Positions 1 through 8,364 of a DNA stretch of 38,962 nucleotides are shown one piece after another. The translations under genes and the position numbers were made by a program. The notes under the pieces are model-generated. The model was not told the origin of the DNA. It saw nothing but the letters and a program-made list of their open reading frames with translations, and made no database searches. The first letter of the stretch is position 1, and the number at the start of each line of letters is the position of its first letter. This stretch comes from Candidatus Zixiibacteriota bacterium (GTDB lineage: Bacteria; Zixibacteria; MSB-5A5; GN15; PGXB01), in NCBI GenBank assembly GCA_026397505.1, contig JAPLUR010000041.1, positions 1 through 38,962 on the forward strand, given 5' to 3'.

Positions 1-2
1 GT

Positions 3-389
3 TCGGCAAAATCGCTGGCTTTAATATGTGATGATCCCGACGCCCCGGCCGGAACCTGGGTGCACTGGGTGCTTTATGATATCCCCCCTTATGCGCGAGG
101 ACTTTCCGAGAAAATCATGGAGGCAGTCAATCCGGTGGTCAGGGTTGAGGGCCGGGTTCAGACATTTTCGCAGGGGAAAAATGATTTCGGCAAGTACGGT
201 TATGGCGGTCCCTGCCCTCCCAAAGGAAAACCGCACCGTTACTTTTTCAAGCTGTATGCGCTCGATATCGAGTTGAAGATCGACAAAGAAACCGTTGTGA
301 GGGGTGTCACTAAGGAAGTTTTACTGGAAAGGATGAAGGGACATATTGTCGCGGAAGCATCTCTGATGGGGAAATATCAGAGAAAATAA
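3..389 (+). CDS. YbhB/YbcL-type (PEBP, Raf-kinase-inhibitor-like) protein, 5' end missing
   Basis: The reading frame is open from the left edge, so the start codon lies outside the window. The visible part opens with the PEBP ligand-pocket motif DDPDAPAGTWVHWVLYD and continues with the second conserved block, GPCPPKGKPHRY. Both are hallmarks of the YbhB/YbcL branch of phosphatidylethanolamine-binding proteins. About 128 residues are visible, against roughly 150-180 for the complete family, so only the N-terminal part is lost. Bacterial members are small soluble or periplasmic proteins whose ligand is mostly unknown, so no precise role can be given. The frame ends at a TAA three bases before the end of the opposing EIIA gene, giving a tail-to-tail arrangement without room for a separate terminator. 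Confidence 0.9.
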   Translation, partial: SAKSLALICDDPDAPAGTWVHWVLYDIPPYARGLSEKIMEAVNPVVRVEGRVQTFSQGKNDFGKYGYGGPCPPKGKPHRYFFKLYALDIELKIDKETVVRGVTKEVLLERMKGHIVAEASLMGKYQRK

Positions 390-392
390 AGC

Positions 393-893
393 CTATTCAA
401 TATTTTTGAAAGCGCGGATTATATCGTACGGTTCCGAAGCGGTTATCAATTCCTGTCGGAATGATTCATATCGCAATGCCGTGGCCAGGGATTGGAAAAC
501 CTTGAGATAAAAGCTGTCATCATAAGGGGGGGCGGCCATGACAAAGAAAAGTTGCACCGGAAGCCCATCGGGAGCGTCAAATTCGTAACCCCCGTTTACG
601 CGGGCAAAGGCCATAATGAATTCTTTGGCCTGCATCGACCGGATATGTGGAACGGCAATTCCGTGACCGATGGCGGTCGAGGCCTTCCGCTCCCGGTTGA
701 TGAAGTCGGTCAGGAGCTTGCAGTTGTTGCCGGTTCGTCCGGAGAGGTCAAGGATATTGACCAGATCGGCCAGAATTCGTTCTTTGTTTCTTTCTTTCCA
801 GCGGTGCGAAAGGGGATCCTCGGGCGGAGTTTCCTGCTCGACCTGAAAATCCAGGACAATCATTTCTTCTTTTAGAAATCGCGAAATATTCAT
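393..893 (-). CDS. ptsN: PTS EIIA-2 domain protein (PtsN / EIIA-Ntr-like)
   Basis: This 166-residue single-domain protein matches the fructose/mannitol-type EIIA fold. The phosphorylatable histidine is His83 in the motif GIAVPHIR, which corresponds to GIAIPH in EIIA-Ntr. No EIIB, EIIC or HPr gene is visible beside it, which fits a regulatory PtsN-type protein better than a sugar-specific transport component. The first 20 or so residues are variable, as is common in the family. It stands alone on the minus strand, divergent from aspS, and has its own good promoter (937-964). The symbol ptsN is by analogy: a carbohydrate EIIA encoded away from its transporter cannot be excluded. Confidence 0.85.
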   Translation of the reverse strand: MNISRFLKEEMIVLDFQVEQETPPEDPLSHRWKERNKERILADLVNILDLSGRTGNNCKLLTDFINRERKASTAIGHGIAVPHIRSMQAKEFIMAFARVNGGYEFDAPDGLPVQLFFVMAAPPYDDSFYLKVFQSLATALRYESFRQELITASEPYDIIRAFKNIE

Positions 894-936
894 ACTTAAT
901 CTATTCTATCGACGGCAAGCCTATAAAAATGAAGAA

Positions 937-964
937 TTTATAGTGCCTGCTATCGAAATGTCAA
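937..964 (-). promoter_or_regulatory. Sigma-70-type promoter for the ptsN-like gene
   Basis: Read on the minus strand there is a perfect -35 TTGACA (959-964), a 16-base spacer and a -10 TATAAA (937-942). The predicted start of transcription is near 930, about 37 bases upstream of the ATG at 893. The match is close to the sigma-70 consensus, but assignment is by inspection only. Confidence 0.6.
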
Positions 965-1022
965 GCCGTAAGTTAGGCATAATCTAGAAAATGATAACAG
1001 GTTTTGTCCAGTATTGTTCCTA

Positions 1023-1051
1023 TTGACATTCTATTGCAGTTTAGTTACTTT
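1023..1051 (+). promoter_or_regulatory. Sigma-70-type promoter for the aspS operon
   Basis: A perfect -35 TTGACA (1023-1028) is followed after 17 bases by TACTTT (1046-1051), which keeps the three most important -10 positions. It would start transcription near 1058, leaving a leader of about 80 bases before aspS. The rest of the 894-1140 gap holds the divergent ptsN promoter and no other structure that I recognise; in particular I see no T-box. Confidence 0.5.
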
Positions 1052-1140
1052 CGGGCGCTGAGGAGAGCCTGAAAATGGTTAAAAAGACTCTTTATATGCC
1101 GAACTAAATATATAAACGATATAAAGTTATTGGAGACTCA

Positions 1141-2979
1141 TTGCCACCTTTTGAAAAACTGAAGCGAACACATACTTGCGGCGAATTAAACTCGGGGAAT
1201 ATTGGAGAATCGGTAATCCTTAATGGCTGGGTGCAGTCATACCGTAATCTGGGAGGCCTTCTCTTTATAGATATTCGGGATCGCTATGGAGTGACTCAGG
1301 TAATGCTTAATCCCACCAAGGTTGAGGGGGATGTTTTTGCCATTGCCGCCAAAGCCCGCAACGAATTTGTGGTCGCGGTTGAGGGGAAAGTGCAGAAGCG
1401 GCCGGAAGGGACCGAGAATAAGAATCTTCCCAGTGGTGAAATTGAGGTGGCGGTAGATAAATTCCATATTCTGGCGGAATCAAAGACCCCCCCATTCGAA
1501 ATAGAAGATGACACCAATGCCAGCGAGGTTCTCCGGCTGGAATACCGCTATCTTGACCTGCGGCGCCGACCGCTGCAGGATAAAATCCGGGTGCGGCACC
1601 ATTGCACGATGGCGATAAGAGAATATCTTTCGAACCAGGGATTTCTGGAGATTGAAACGCCGCTCCTGATGCGCTCGACGCCGGAAGGGGCGCGCGATTA
1701 TGTTGTCCCCAGTCGCAACCAGAAAGGGAAATTTTACGCCCTGCCGCAATCGCCGCAGCTTCTAAAGCAGATACTGATGATTTCCGGGTTTGACCGTTAT
1801 TTCCAATTGGCCCGCTGTCTTCGCGATGAGGACCTTCGCGCGGATCGTCAGCCCGAGCATACCCAGATTGACCTGGAAATGTCCTTTGTTACCAAAGAGG
1901 ATGTCTTTGCGGTGGCTGAGGGAATGATGGCGCACCTGTTCAAGAAGGTACTGAATGCTGAAATTGAAACGCCATTCCCGCAGTTTGAATACGCCGAGGT
2001 GATGAACCGCTGGGGTATCGACAAGCCGGATATCCGTTTTGCGATGGAAATCGTCGACCTCACGGAATTAGCCAGGAATTGCGGGTTCAGGGTCTTTACC
2101 GATTCCATACAAAATGGCGGCGTTGTCAAGGGTATCTGTCTTAAAGGAGGAGCCGATTATTCCCGCAAGCAGATAGATGATCTTACAGCATTCGCAAAAA
2201 ACCTGGGCGCCGGCGGACTGGCCTATATATTGAAGCATAAGGACGGCGACCGGTCGCCGATTACCAAATTCATCGGCGAGGAATTGAAAGACCTAATCTG
2301 CGCCGAAGCCGAGGTCGCGGCCGGTGATGCCCTTTTCATAATTTCCGATAAGAGATTAAAGGCGGAATCGATTCTGGGACAGATAAGACTGCACCTGGGG
2401 AAAGCGCACAATCTGATAGATGCCAAGAGCTGGAAATTTCTCTGGGTGACACGATTCCCGCTTTTTGAATACAATGAAGAGGAAAAACGCCTGGATGCCA
2501 TGCATAATATAGTCTCCAATCCGGTCGAGGAGGATCTGCCTTTTCTGGATGAAGCCGATCGCACCACACTGCCTCCGGGTCACCCGGATCATCCACTGCG
2601 GAGAATTCGGGCGGAGCAATATGATCTGGTGCTCAACGGCACGGAGCTGGCATCGGGCAGCATAAGAATCAATCGGCGCGAGCTGCAACAGAAGGTGCTG
2701 AATATTCTTGGAATATCGAACGAGCGGGCCGAAAGGATGTTCGGTTTTCTTCTGCGGGCTCTTGAATACGGCGCCCCGCCGCATGGAGGTGTTGCCGCCG
2801 GGCTGGACAGGATTGTGGCGCTCATGACCGGCGCCGAGAGTATCCGCGAGGTGATCGCCTTTCCCAAGACCGCCTCGGCCGCCTCATTGATGGATGGCGC
2901 ACCCTCGGACATCGACCCGGAGCAGTTGCGTGAACTGGGACTGCGCCTGGATGATTCCATAATATCGCAGGGCAAATGA
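1141..2979 (+). CDS. aspS: Aspartate--tRNA ligase
   Basis: This class II synthetase charges tRNA-Asp (or both tRNA-Asp and tRNA-Asn) with aspartate. At 612 residues it has the full bacterial-type length: an N-terminal OB anticodon-binding domain (about 1-115), the catalytic core interrupted by the GAD insertion, motif 2 near 225-245 (LRDEDLRADRQPEHTQID) and motif 3 near 554 (GLDRIVALMTG). The start is a TTG with GGAG six bases upstream. In the OB domain the position that carries His in the well-studied non-discriminating Pseudomonas enzyme appears to be Leu (RNLGGLLF), which leans toward a discriminating enzyme; this is a soft inference. It heads an operon and overlaps phoH through ATGA. Confidence 0.98.
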   Translation: MPPFEKLKRTHTCGELNSGNIGESVILNGWVQSYRNLGGLLFIDIRDRYGVTQVMLNPTKVEGDVFAIAAKARNEFVVAVEGKVQKRPEGTENKNLPSGEIEVAVDKFHILAESKTPPFEIEDDTNASEVLRLEYRYLDLRRRPLQDKIRVRHHCTMAIREYLSNQGFLEIETPLLMRSTPEGARDYVVPSRNQKGKFYALPQSPQLLKQILMISGFDRYFQLARCLRDEDLRADRQPEHTQIDLEMSFVTKEDVFAVAEGMMAHLFKKVLNAEIETPFPQFEYAEVMNRWGIDKPDIRFAMEIVDLTELARNCGFRVFTDSIQNGGVVKGICLKGGADYSRKQIDDLTAFAKNLGAGGLAYILKHKDGDRSPITKFIGEELKDLICAEAEVAAGDALFIISDKRLKAESILGQIRLHLGKAHNLIDAKSWKFLWVTRFPLFEYNEEEKRLDAMHNIVSNPVEEDLPFLDEADRTTLPPGHPDHPLRRIRAEQYDLVLNGTELASGSIRINRRELQQKVLNILGISNERAERMFGFLLRALEYGAPPHGGVAAGLDRIVALMTGAESIREVIAFPKTASAASLMDGAPSDIDPEQLRELGLRLDDSIISQGK

Positions 2980-3959
2980 GTACGGAAACAGAACAGAAAA
3001 TATCCAAAACTGTCTATCTTGAAGGCCTCGACCCGAGGTTGCTGTTCGGGCAGAACGATATTTTCCTTCGGGCCATTGAAAAGGGTTTCACCGCTTCCAT
3101 TGTCGCCCGCGGCGACAGAATCGCAATCGAGGGAAAACCGGAGGAGGTGGAGCAGGTGGTCAGTCTCTTTAAAGACCTGATGGCTCGCCTGGAACAGGGA
3201 GCTTTCATAACGGAGCAATATCTCAATTATTCCATGGAAATGGTTAAAGAAGCCGGCGGCGGCCCGGCGGAATTAATTGCCGCCAATCAAATGGCCAATG
3301 CCGCGCTCAAGAAGACGGTGCGGCCGAAGACGGTTGGGCAGAAGGTTTATCTGGATACTATCGCCGAGAATGATATTGTCTTTTCCATCGGTCCGGCGGG
3401 AACAGGCAAGACTTACCTGGCCGTTGCGGTCGCGGTGGCGGCCCTGAAGAACCATGAGGTCAGCAGGATCGTCCTCGTTCGTCCCGCTGTTGAAGCCGGG
3501 GAGTCGCTCGGTTTTCTGCCGGGAGATATCCGCGCCAAGGTCGATCCGTATCTGCGACCCGTCTATGATGCCCTGCATGAGATGATGGCCGCCGAAAAAA
3601 TCAAGAAATTGATCGAACTCGGTATTATCGAGATTCTTCCTCTTGCTTTCATGCGCGGAAGGACACTGAACAATACTTTTGTCATCCTCGATGAGGCCCA
3701 GAATACCACCCCGGCCCAAATGAAGATGTTTTTGACCCGGCTGGGTGAGGGGGCCAGAGCAATTATTACCGGCGATGTAACCCAGATTGATCTGGAAGAT
3801 AAAAAGAATTCCGGGTTGATTGTAATTCAGAAGATATTGACCGGAATCGAAGGGATAAAGTTCGTTTATTTGTCGGACAAGGATGTCGTCCGTCACCCTC
3901 TCGTTCAGAAAATCATCCGTGCCTATGAACGATATGAGAAGGGCCGTCGAAAGGAGTAG
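2976..3959 (+). CDS. phoH: PhoH-family ATPase (PhoH-like/YbeZ)
   Basis: This is a 327-residue PhoH-like protein. It has an N-terminal region of about 110 residues with a KH-like character, then the P-loop NTPase domain with Walker A GPAGTGKT (about 139-146) and Walker B FVILDEAQN (about 236-242). PhoH-like proteins (YbeZ in E. coli) are linked to RNA metabolism and often sit next to ybeY, as here with one gene between. The start overlaps the aspS stop (ATGA). Near its stop codon the gene contains the AAGGAG that probably serves the next gene. The exact biochemical role of the family is still debated. Confidence 0.95.
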   Translation: MSTETEQKISKTVYLEGLDPRLLFGQNDIFLRAIEKGFTASIVARGDRIAIEGKPEEVEQVVSLFKDLMARLEQGAFITEQYLNYSMEMVKEAGGGPAELIAANQMANAALKKTVRPKTVGQKVYLDTIAENDIVFSIGPAGTGKTYLAVAVAVAALKNHEVSRIVLVRPAVEAGESLGFLPGDIRAKVDPYLRPVYDALHEMMAAEKIKKLIELGIIEILPLAFMRGRTLNNTFVILDEAQNTTPAQMKMFLTRLGEGARAIITGDVTQIDLEDKKNSGLIVIQKILTGIEGIKFVYLSDKDVVRHPLVQKIIRAYERYEKGRRKE

Positions 3960-3979
3960 GGGAGAGCCGTCTCTCCGAT
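3951..3979 (+). promoter_or_regulatory. Ribosome binding site with a perfect hairpin in its spacer
   Basis: A full AAGGAG (3951-3956) overlaps the end of phoH but lies 23 bases from the ATG at 3980. Between them is a perfect 6-bp stem with a 4-base loop, GGAGAG-CCGT-CTCTCC (3961-3976). If the 16-base hairpin forms, the effective distance from AAGGAG to the start becomes 7 bases, which is ideal. A second possible SD (GGAG at 3961) is buried in the stem. The site therefore may use a structured spacer to position the ribosome. Confidence 0.5.
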
Positions 3980-6250
3980 ATGTATCGAATCCTTTTAAAA
4001 CTCAAAAGGTTTTTCAAGAAAGTTCTCAAGGTCAAGGCGGAGACGCGTCAGTCACCTGCCACGGGCGCACGCAGCCGGATTGAAAAATTCATTCTGCTCA
4101 TCACGGCCGCATTACTTATTGCCCTCCTTTATCCGGGCGAGAATCTCTTTTTCCCTCTCGATTTTCCCAGGAGGGGGGAGATTGCCTTTGATGACATTAT
4201 CGCTCCTTTTCAGATTACGGTCGCTAAATCGCCGCAGGAAATGCAGGAAGAAAGGAAAGCGGCCGTTGAAGCCGTTCCGATACTTCTCAAATACGACAGC
4301 CGCGTGGTGGATTCCGTCCTGTCCCGCCTGAGCCAATTTATGAACAGCGTCGATTCCGCGGTCAAAATCATAAGAGCCAAACCGAAAAGTGCCCGCATGC
4401 AAATTAATGCCGACAGTTTGATTGCCTTCATGAGCAACGATATCAACCTCCGGTTTCCTTTTCTTGACGGCGGCGTGATTACGAAACTTCTTCGTGGGGG
4501 AAATATCTTCCACGTAAGGACGGTCATTCAGGAAATATTGAAAGACGACATCTATTTTTCCGGCGTGCTGCCGAGCATGGAGTCATTGCCTGAACCGAGA
4601 ATTCGCCCGGTAATCGTAAGTATTGATAAGAGAGAGGTTTTTCTGGTGCGGGACAAGCTCCTGGATGTTCCGCGTGCCTATGTGAATTTTCTCGCGGCGC
4701 TCAACAATCGATTAATCAGCGATTCCATCGATGTCGACATTTATTATGAATTAGGGCGGCACTTCATCATTCCCAACCTGGCGGTGGATATTCATGAGAT
4801 GCAGTCACGCCAGGAGGCGGCCAGAGCCGAGATTTCACCCGTGAGTGAAGTGGTTATGCAGGGGGAGATCATTACCCGGGCGGGAAGTCGTATCAGCGAT
4901 CGCCAGGAAAAAATAATGGAATCGATGTACCGTCAGATGGAGACCTCGGCCAGAGGCGAGGGTTGGTATGCGCCTTATCTGCCGGTCCTGGCCAGATTCC
5001 TGCTGATTCTGATTTCTTTCTTGATGCTCTATCTGTATCTGTACTATTTCCATCGCCGGATTTACCTCTCCAATCCGAAAATCCTTTCATTATTTCTGAT
5101 TTATGGTCTGGAGTTGGTTCTCATCTACCTGATCGGTATCAGGCTCGATCTCTCGATCTATCTCTTTCCCATAGCGATATTTTCTCTTCTGGTAACGGTT
5201 TTATTCGATGCTCAGATCGGCACGTTCAATACCTTCATTCTGGCCCTATTGCTGGGCGTCCTGCACCGATTCAATTTCTCCCTGGTTCTGATTACCATTA
5301 TCGTTGGGACCGTGGCTTGCTATTCCACGCAGAGAGTCAGGAATCGCGCCGAATTTTTCCGCTCTATTGCCTACTTATCGATTACCTATATAGCGTTGAT
5401 ATATCTCCTGGAGTCGTTCAAAGTATCGCCGCCGGGGCAGCTGTTGAATTTGTTTGGTTTTGGGTTGGCCAACAGCATCATTACACCGCTTCTGTCAATC
5501 GGGATAATGCCGGTGTTTGAATCGCTGTTCGGTTTCACAACCGACATCACGCTCCTTGAGCTCTCGGATCTCAACCGCCCGCTGCTCAAAAGACTCTCTC
5601 TGGAAGCGCCGGGAACATATCACCACTCCATTCTGGTCGGCAATCTGGCCGAAGCGGCCGCTAAGGCGATTGACGCCAACTCGCTTTTGGCCCGGGTCGG
5701 CGCCTACTATCATGATATCGGGAAAATTGAAATTCCGGAGTACTTCGTAGAAAATCAACTCGGAATCAAATCAAAGCATGATGGTCTGGCTCCCTCAATG
5801 TCGGCCATTATCCTGGCCTCGCATGTCAAGAAAGGTCGCTGGCTCGGTGAGGAAGCCGATCTCCCTGATGAAGTGCTCAATTTTATCGAGGAGCATCATG
5901 GCACCATGACCATGAACTATTTCCTGAACAAGGCCAAAGAGGCGGGGATCGCAGATCCCTCGGTCGATGATTATCGCTATCCCGGCCCGCGACCGCAAAC
6001 CAGAGAAACCGCCATCGTCATGCTGGCGGATACGGTCGAGGCGGCCAGTCGTACTCTTTCCGAGCCGAAGCCGGCCCGTATCAGAAACCTGGTGCAGCGC
6101 ATCATAAGCGAACGTATCCAGTCGGGCGAGCTGCAGGATTGCCCACTCACGCTCAGAGATTTGGCCGATATCACCGAATCGTTTACACAAATTCTGACCG
6201 GCGTTTTTCATTCACGAATAGAATATCCAAAGAAAGAGGAGAAGGAATGA
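3980..6250 (+). CDS. 7TM-HD family phosphohydrolase (PgpH/YqfF-like, putative c-di-AMP phosphodiesterase)
   Basis: The 756-residue protein has one N-terminal membrane segment (about 33-50), a long extracytoplasmic 7TMR-HDED-type domain (about 60-315), seven closely spaced membrane segments (about 330-510) and a C-terminal cytoplasmic HD domain. The HD motif HDIGK lies near 577-581, with the further metal ligands in YHHS, SHVKKG and EEHHGT. In Listeria and related bacteria this architecture (PgpH) hydrolyses cyclic di-AMP, and the gene lies between phoH and ybeY as it does in many genomes. The substrate here is inferred from architecture, and no di-adenylate cyclase gene is in the window. The start is fixed by the hydrophilic basic N-terminus and the structured RBS just upstream. 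Confidence 0.93.
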   Translation: MYRILLKLKRFFKKVLKVKAETRQSPATGARSRIEKFILLITAALLIALLYPGENLFFPLDFPRRGEIAFDDIIAPFQITVAKSPQEMQEERKAAVEAVPILLKYDSRVVDSVLSRLSQFMNSVDSAVKIIRAKPKSARMQINADSLIAFMSNDINLRFPFLDGGVITKLLRGGNIFHVRTVIQEILKDDIYFSGVLPSMESLPEPRIRPVIVSIDKREVFLVRDKLLDVPRAYVNFLAALNNRLISDSIDVDIYYELGRHFIIPNLAVDIHEMQSRQEAARAEISPVSEVVMQGEIITRAGSRISDRQEKIMESMYRQMETSARGEGWYAPYLPVLARFLLILISFLMLYLYLYYFHRRIYLSNPKILSLFLIYGLELVLIYLIGIRLDLSIYLFPIAIFSLLVTVLFDAQIGTFNTFILALLLGVLHRFNFSLVLITIIVGTVACYSTQRVRNRAEFFRSIAYLSITYIALIYLLESFKVSPPGQLLNLFGFGLANSIITPLLSIGIMPVFESLFGFTTDITLLELSDLNRPLLKRLSLEAPGTYHHSILVGNLAEAAAKAIDANSLLARVGAYYHDIGKIEIPEYFVENQLGIKSKHDGLAPSMSAIILASHVKKGRWLGEEADLPDEVLNFIEEHHGTMTMNYFLNKAKEAGIADPSVDDYRYPGPRPQTRETAIVMLADTVEAASRTLSEPKPARIRNLVQRIISERIQSGELQDCPLTLRDLADITESFTQILTGVFHSRIEYPKKEEKE

Positions 6251-6669
6251 TTCGAGGCAATATCATTGCCGCCGCCGCAGGCAGAATTCCCCGCAAGAAA
6301 ATTGCCGCCCTGCTGGCGGCCATTTCCAATGGGGAAAAGGTCAGGTCAACCACGGTCAATATTATTTTCCTTGACGATAGGGGAATAAAGAAGCTTAACA
6401 GAAAATACCGCCGCCTTAATCAAGCAACCGATGTTCTATCTTTCAATATTAATGATGTATCAGTCAAGGATTCCATGCTCGGCGAAATCTATATATCGAT
6501 TGAAACGGCGGGTAAGTATGCCGGAAAAGATGGCCTCAGCCTGACCGCCGAAATTCTGCAGCTCTGTTGTCATGGGGCGTTGCACCTTCTTGGTTATGAC
6601 CATATCAGGGATAGTGATCGGTCTGTTATGGAGGCCCGGGAACGACATTATCTGGGAAGGATCAAATAA
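6247..6669 (+). CDS. ybeY: Endoribonuclease YbeY (rRNA maturation)
   Basis: This is a 140-residue UPF0054 metalloprotein that processes the 3' end of 16S rRNA and supports ribosome quality control. The zinc-binding signature H-x3-H-x5-H is intact: His109, His113 and His119 in HGALHLLGYDH. The start is the ATG that overlaps the previous stop (ATGA) and is preceded by AAGAGGAGAAGG. A longer frame upstream exists but would be unusual for the family. The ATG of the next gene overlaps its TAA. Confidence 0.96.
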   Translation: MIRGNIIAAAAGRIPRKKIAALLAAISNGEKVRSTTVNIIFLDDRGIKKLNRKYRRLNQATDVLSFNINDVSVKDSMLGEIYISIETAGKYAGKDGLSLTAEILQLCCHGALHLLGYDHIRDSDRSVMEARERHYLGRIK

Positions 6670-7946
6670 TGCAATTGCTGCTTTACCCGGCCCTGATTAT
6701 TTTTATATACTATCTCGGCTATGTTTTTTCACTTCATTCGCTGGCGGCTTATCTCGCCCAGGATGAGTTGGCGACCATTTCGGCCAGGATGTCCTCGTTC
6801 AGCAGGCGGTATCTTTCCGAGGCGGTGGCCAACCCGCGGATATCGCTGCAGATTACGGTCATAATCAAGTCCTTCGTTATGGTGCTGACCTCTTTTCTGG
6901 CAATCCTATTCGCACAAGTGCTTATCGAGAAGTATCAGTATAATTCCACCATTACCTTCATGGCCGTCCTTCTGGCCGTCTGGACTTTATATCTGATTTT
7001 CATGGAGTACTTTCCTCGAAAGCGGGCACTGCATCATGTCAATCGTACGGTTCTGAAATATATTCCCCTGTTTGCCCTTCTATATCGTCTGTTCCGTCCC
7101 TTTATCCGTCTTTATGAAAAGACATTACGTCCCTATCCCGAGAATGTGACCGAGGAACAGAAAGAGGATATTGTGGAGCGGGCCATTGAATCGCTGGCGG
7201 AGCAGGCCGGTGTGGGCCAGCCGATTGTCGAGGAAAACGAGAAAGAGATGATCGGACAGATATTTCAACTCGATGTCACCGAGGTGCGCGAAGTGATGGT
7301 GCCGCGAATTGATATGAAAGGACTGAATAAGAATATCAGTCTGCAGGATGTACGAAACCTCACCAGGGAATTCGGTTTCTCTCGTTTCCCGGTTTATGAT
7401 GAAAACCTCGATAGGATTATCGGGATTCTCTATATCAAGGACCTCTTCACGCGCCTTCCGCTTCCGGTCGATGAGACCTCTTTTGATATCACCCAATATA
7501 TGCACCCTGTACATTTTGTCCCGGAGTCAAAAAAAATCAGCGACCTGCTGGCCGAGTTCAAGGCCAGCCGGGTGCATGTGGCGATTGTTGTTGATGAGTA
7601 CGGCGGGACCTCGGGATTAGTGACCATGGAAGATATTCTGGAAGAGATTTTTGGGGACATTCAGGATGAGCATGATCATGAATCGGCGGAGATGGTGAAG
7701 TTGCCGGATGATTCATTGTTGGTTGACGCCGGGATTTCGCTTGAGGAATTAGTCGAGGAATTGAAACTTGACTATGATGCCGGGGAATTCGAAACGGTCG
7801 GCGGGCTTATTTATGATCTGGTCGGATCGGTGCCGGCGGTCGGCACGAAATTGAAATGGAAAGATATTCAAATCGAAGTGGATAAAGTCAGGGGGCAAAG
7901 GATAATCTCGGTCAAGGTCCGGGTGAATAAGGAGCCCGAGGCTTAA
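6669..7946 (+). CDS. CorC/HlyC-family (CNNM-type) membrane protein with CBS pair
   Basis: The 425-residue protein follows the CNNM/CorC plan: an N-terminal DUF21 region with about three to four hydrophobic segments (1-150), a linker, two CBS domains (about 205-330; note MVPRIDMKGL and TSGLVTMEDILEEIFGDI) and a C-terminal CorC/HlyC domain (about 345-420). Bacterial members are linked to Mg2+/Co2+ efflux; the old name hemolysin is misleading. It is translationally coupled to ybeY through TAATG and has AAGGA seven bases upstream. The ybeY-corC pairing is widely conserved. No terminator is apparent immediately after it. Confidence 0.92.
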   Translation: MQLLLYPALIIFIYYLGYVFSLHSLAAYLAQDELATISARMSSFSRRYLSEAVANPRISLQITVIIKSFVMVLTSFLAILFAQVLIEKYQYNSTITFMAVLLAVWTLYLIFMEYFPRKRALHHVNRTVLKYIPLFALLYRLFRPFIRLYEKTLRPYPENVTEEQKEDIVERAIESLAEQAGVGQPIVEENEKEMIGQIFQLDVTEVREVMVPRIDMKGLNKNISLQDVRNLTREFGFSRFPVYDENLDRIIGILYIKDLFTRLPLPVDETSFDITQYMHPVHFVPESKKISDLLAEFKASRVHVAIVVDEYGGTSGLVTMEDILEEIFGDIQDEHDHESAEMVKLPDDSLLVDAGISLEELVEELKLDYDAGEFETVGGLIYDLVGSVPAVGTKLKWKDIQIEVDKVRGQRIISVKVRVNKEPEA

Positions 7947-7947
7947 C

Positions 7948-8342
7948 TTAGCTATCTAATATTTCTAGTAATTCTCGCTTAGCCTCATCTTCAAATATGA
8001 CTTTAAATTCAAACTTACGATTGCTAAATTCGAGATTGAGTTCACCCCACGATTTCTGTTGGCCCAATTTAGTGCAGAAATCGAAGACATTTTCATCAGT
8101 GTAAAATCCTCCCTCTGCGGATATATCCACTCCTCGCCCCGGGAAATTGCTTCAAATATCGAATTCCCTTGCTTTTTCCAACAGAAGGCAGAAAGACCTC
8201 TGCCATCTACTTCATCTTCCCGCCCACCCCCTCCTGATATATCAATCAAATTTCCCGCTGCGCCGTAAAGGGTGTCACAACCAATTTTGGGCCTTAATTT
8301 TGATTTGATTTGAAAAATAAAAAGCATAAATTTAGTTTTCAT
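7948..8342 (-). pseudogene. Small unknown protein gene, apparently split by a frameshift
   Basis: Read on the minus strand, two frames join into one plausible protein. The first opens at the ATG at 8342 and gives a sensible sequence to about 8135 (LYGAAGNLIDISGGGG, then FCWKKQGNSIFEAISRGE). From about 8150 the other frame becomes the sensible one and runs to the TAG at 7948 (VDISAEGGFYTDENVFDF, ending KRELLEILDS). The join lies near 8125-8145. Together they give roughly 130 residues. I do not recognise the family. The stretch is clearly more AT-rich than its neighbours. It is either a decayed accessory gene, a gene with a sequencing or assembly indel, or a coincidence; no Shine-Dalgarno is seen before 8342. 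Confidence 0.35.
8305..8332 (+). promoter_or_regulatory. Possible glnA promoter
   Basis: TTGATT (8305-8310), a 16-base AT-rich spacer and TAAATT (8327-8332) form a moderate sigma-70 match. Transcription would begin near 8339, about 26 bases before the glnA start. No sigma-54 element (GG-N10-GC type) is visible. Confidence 0.35.
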
Positions 8343-8364
8343 TCTCAGGTTGGAGGAAAAGACG

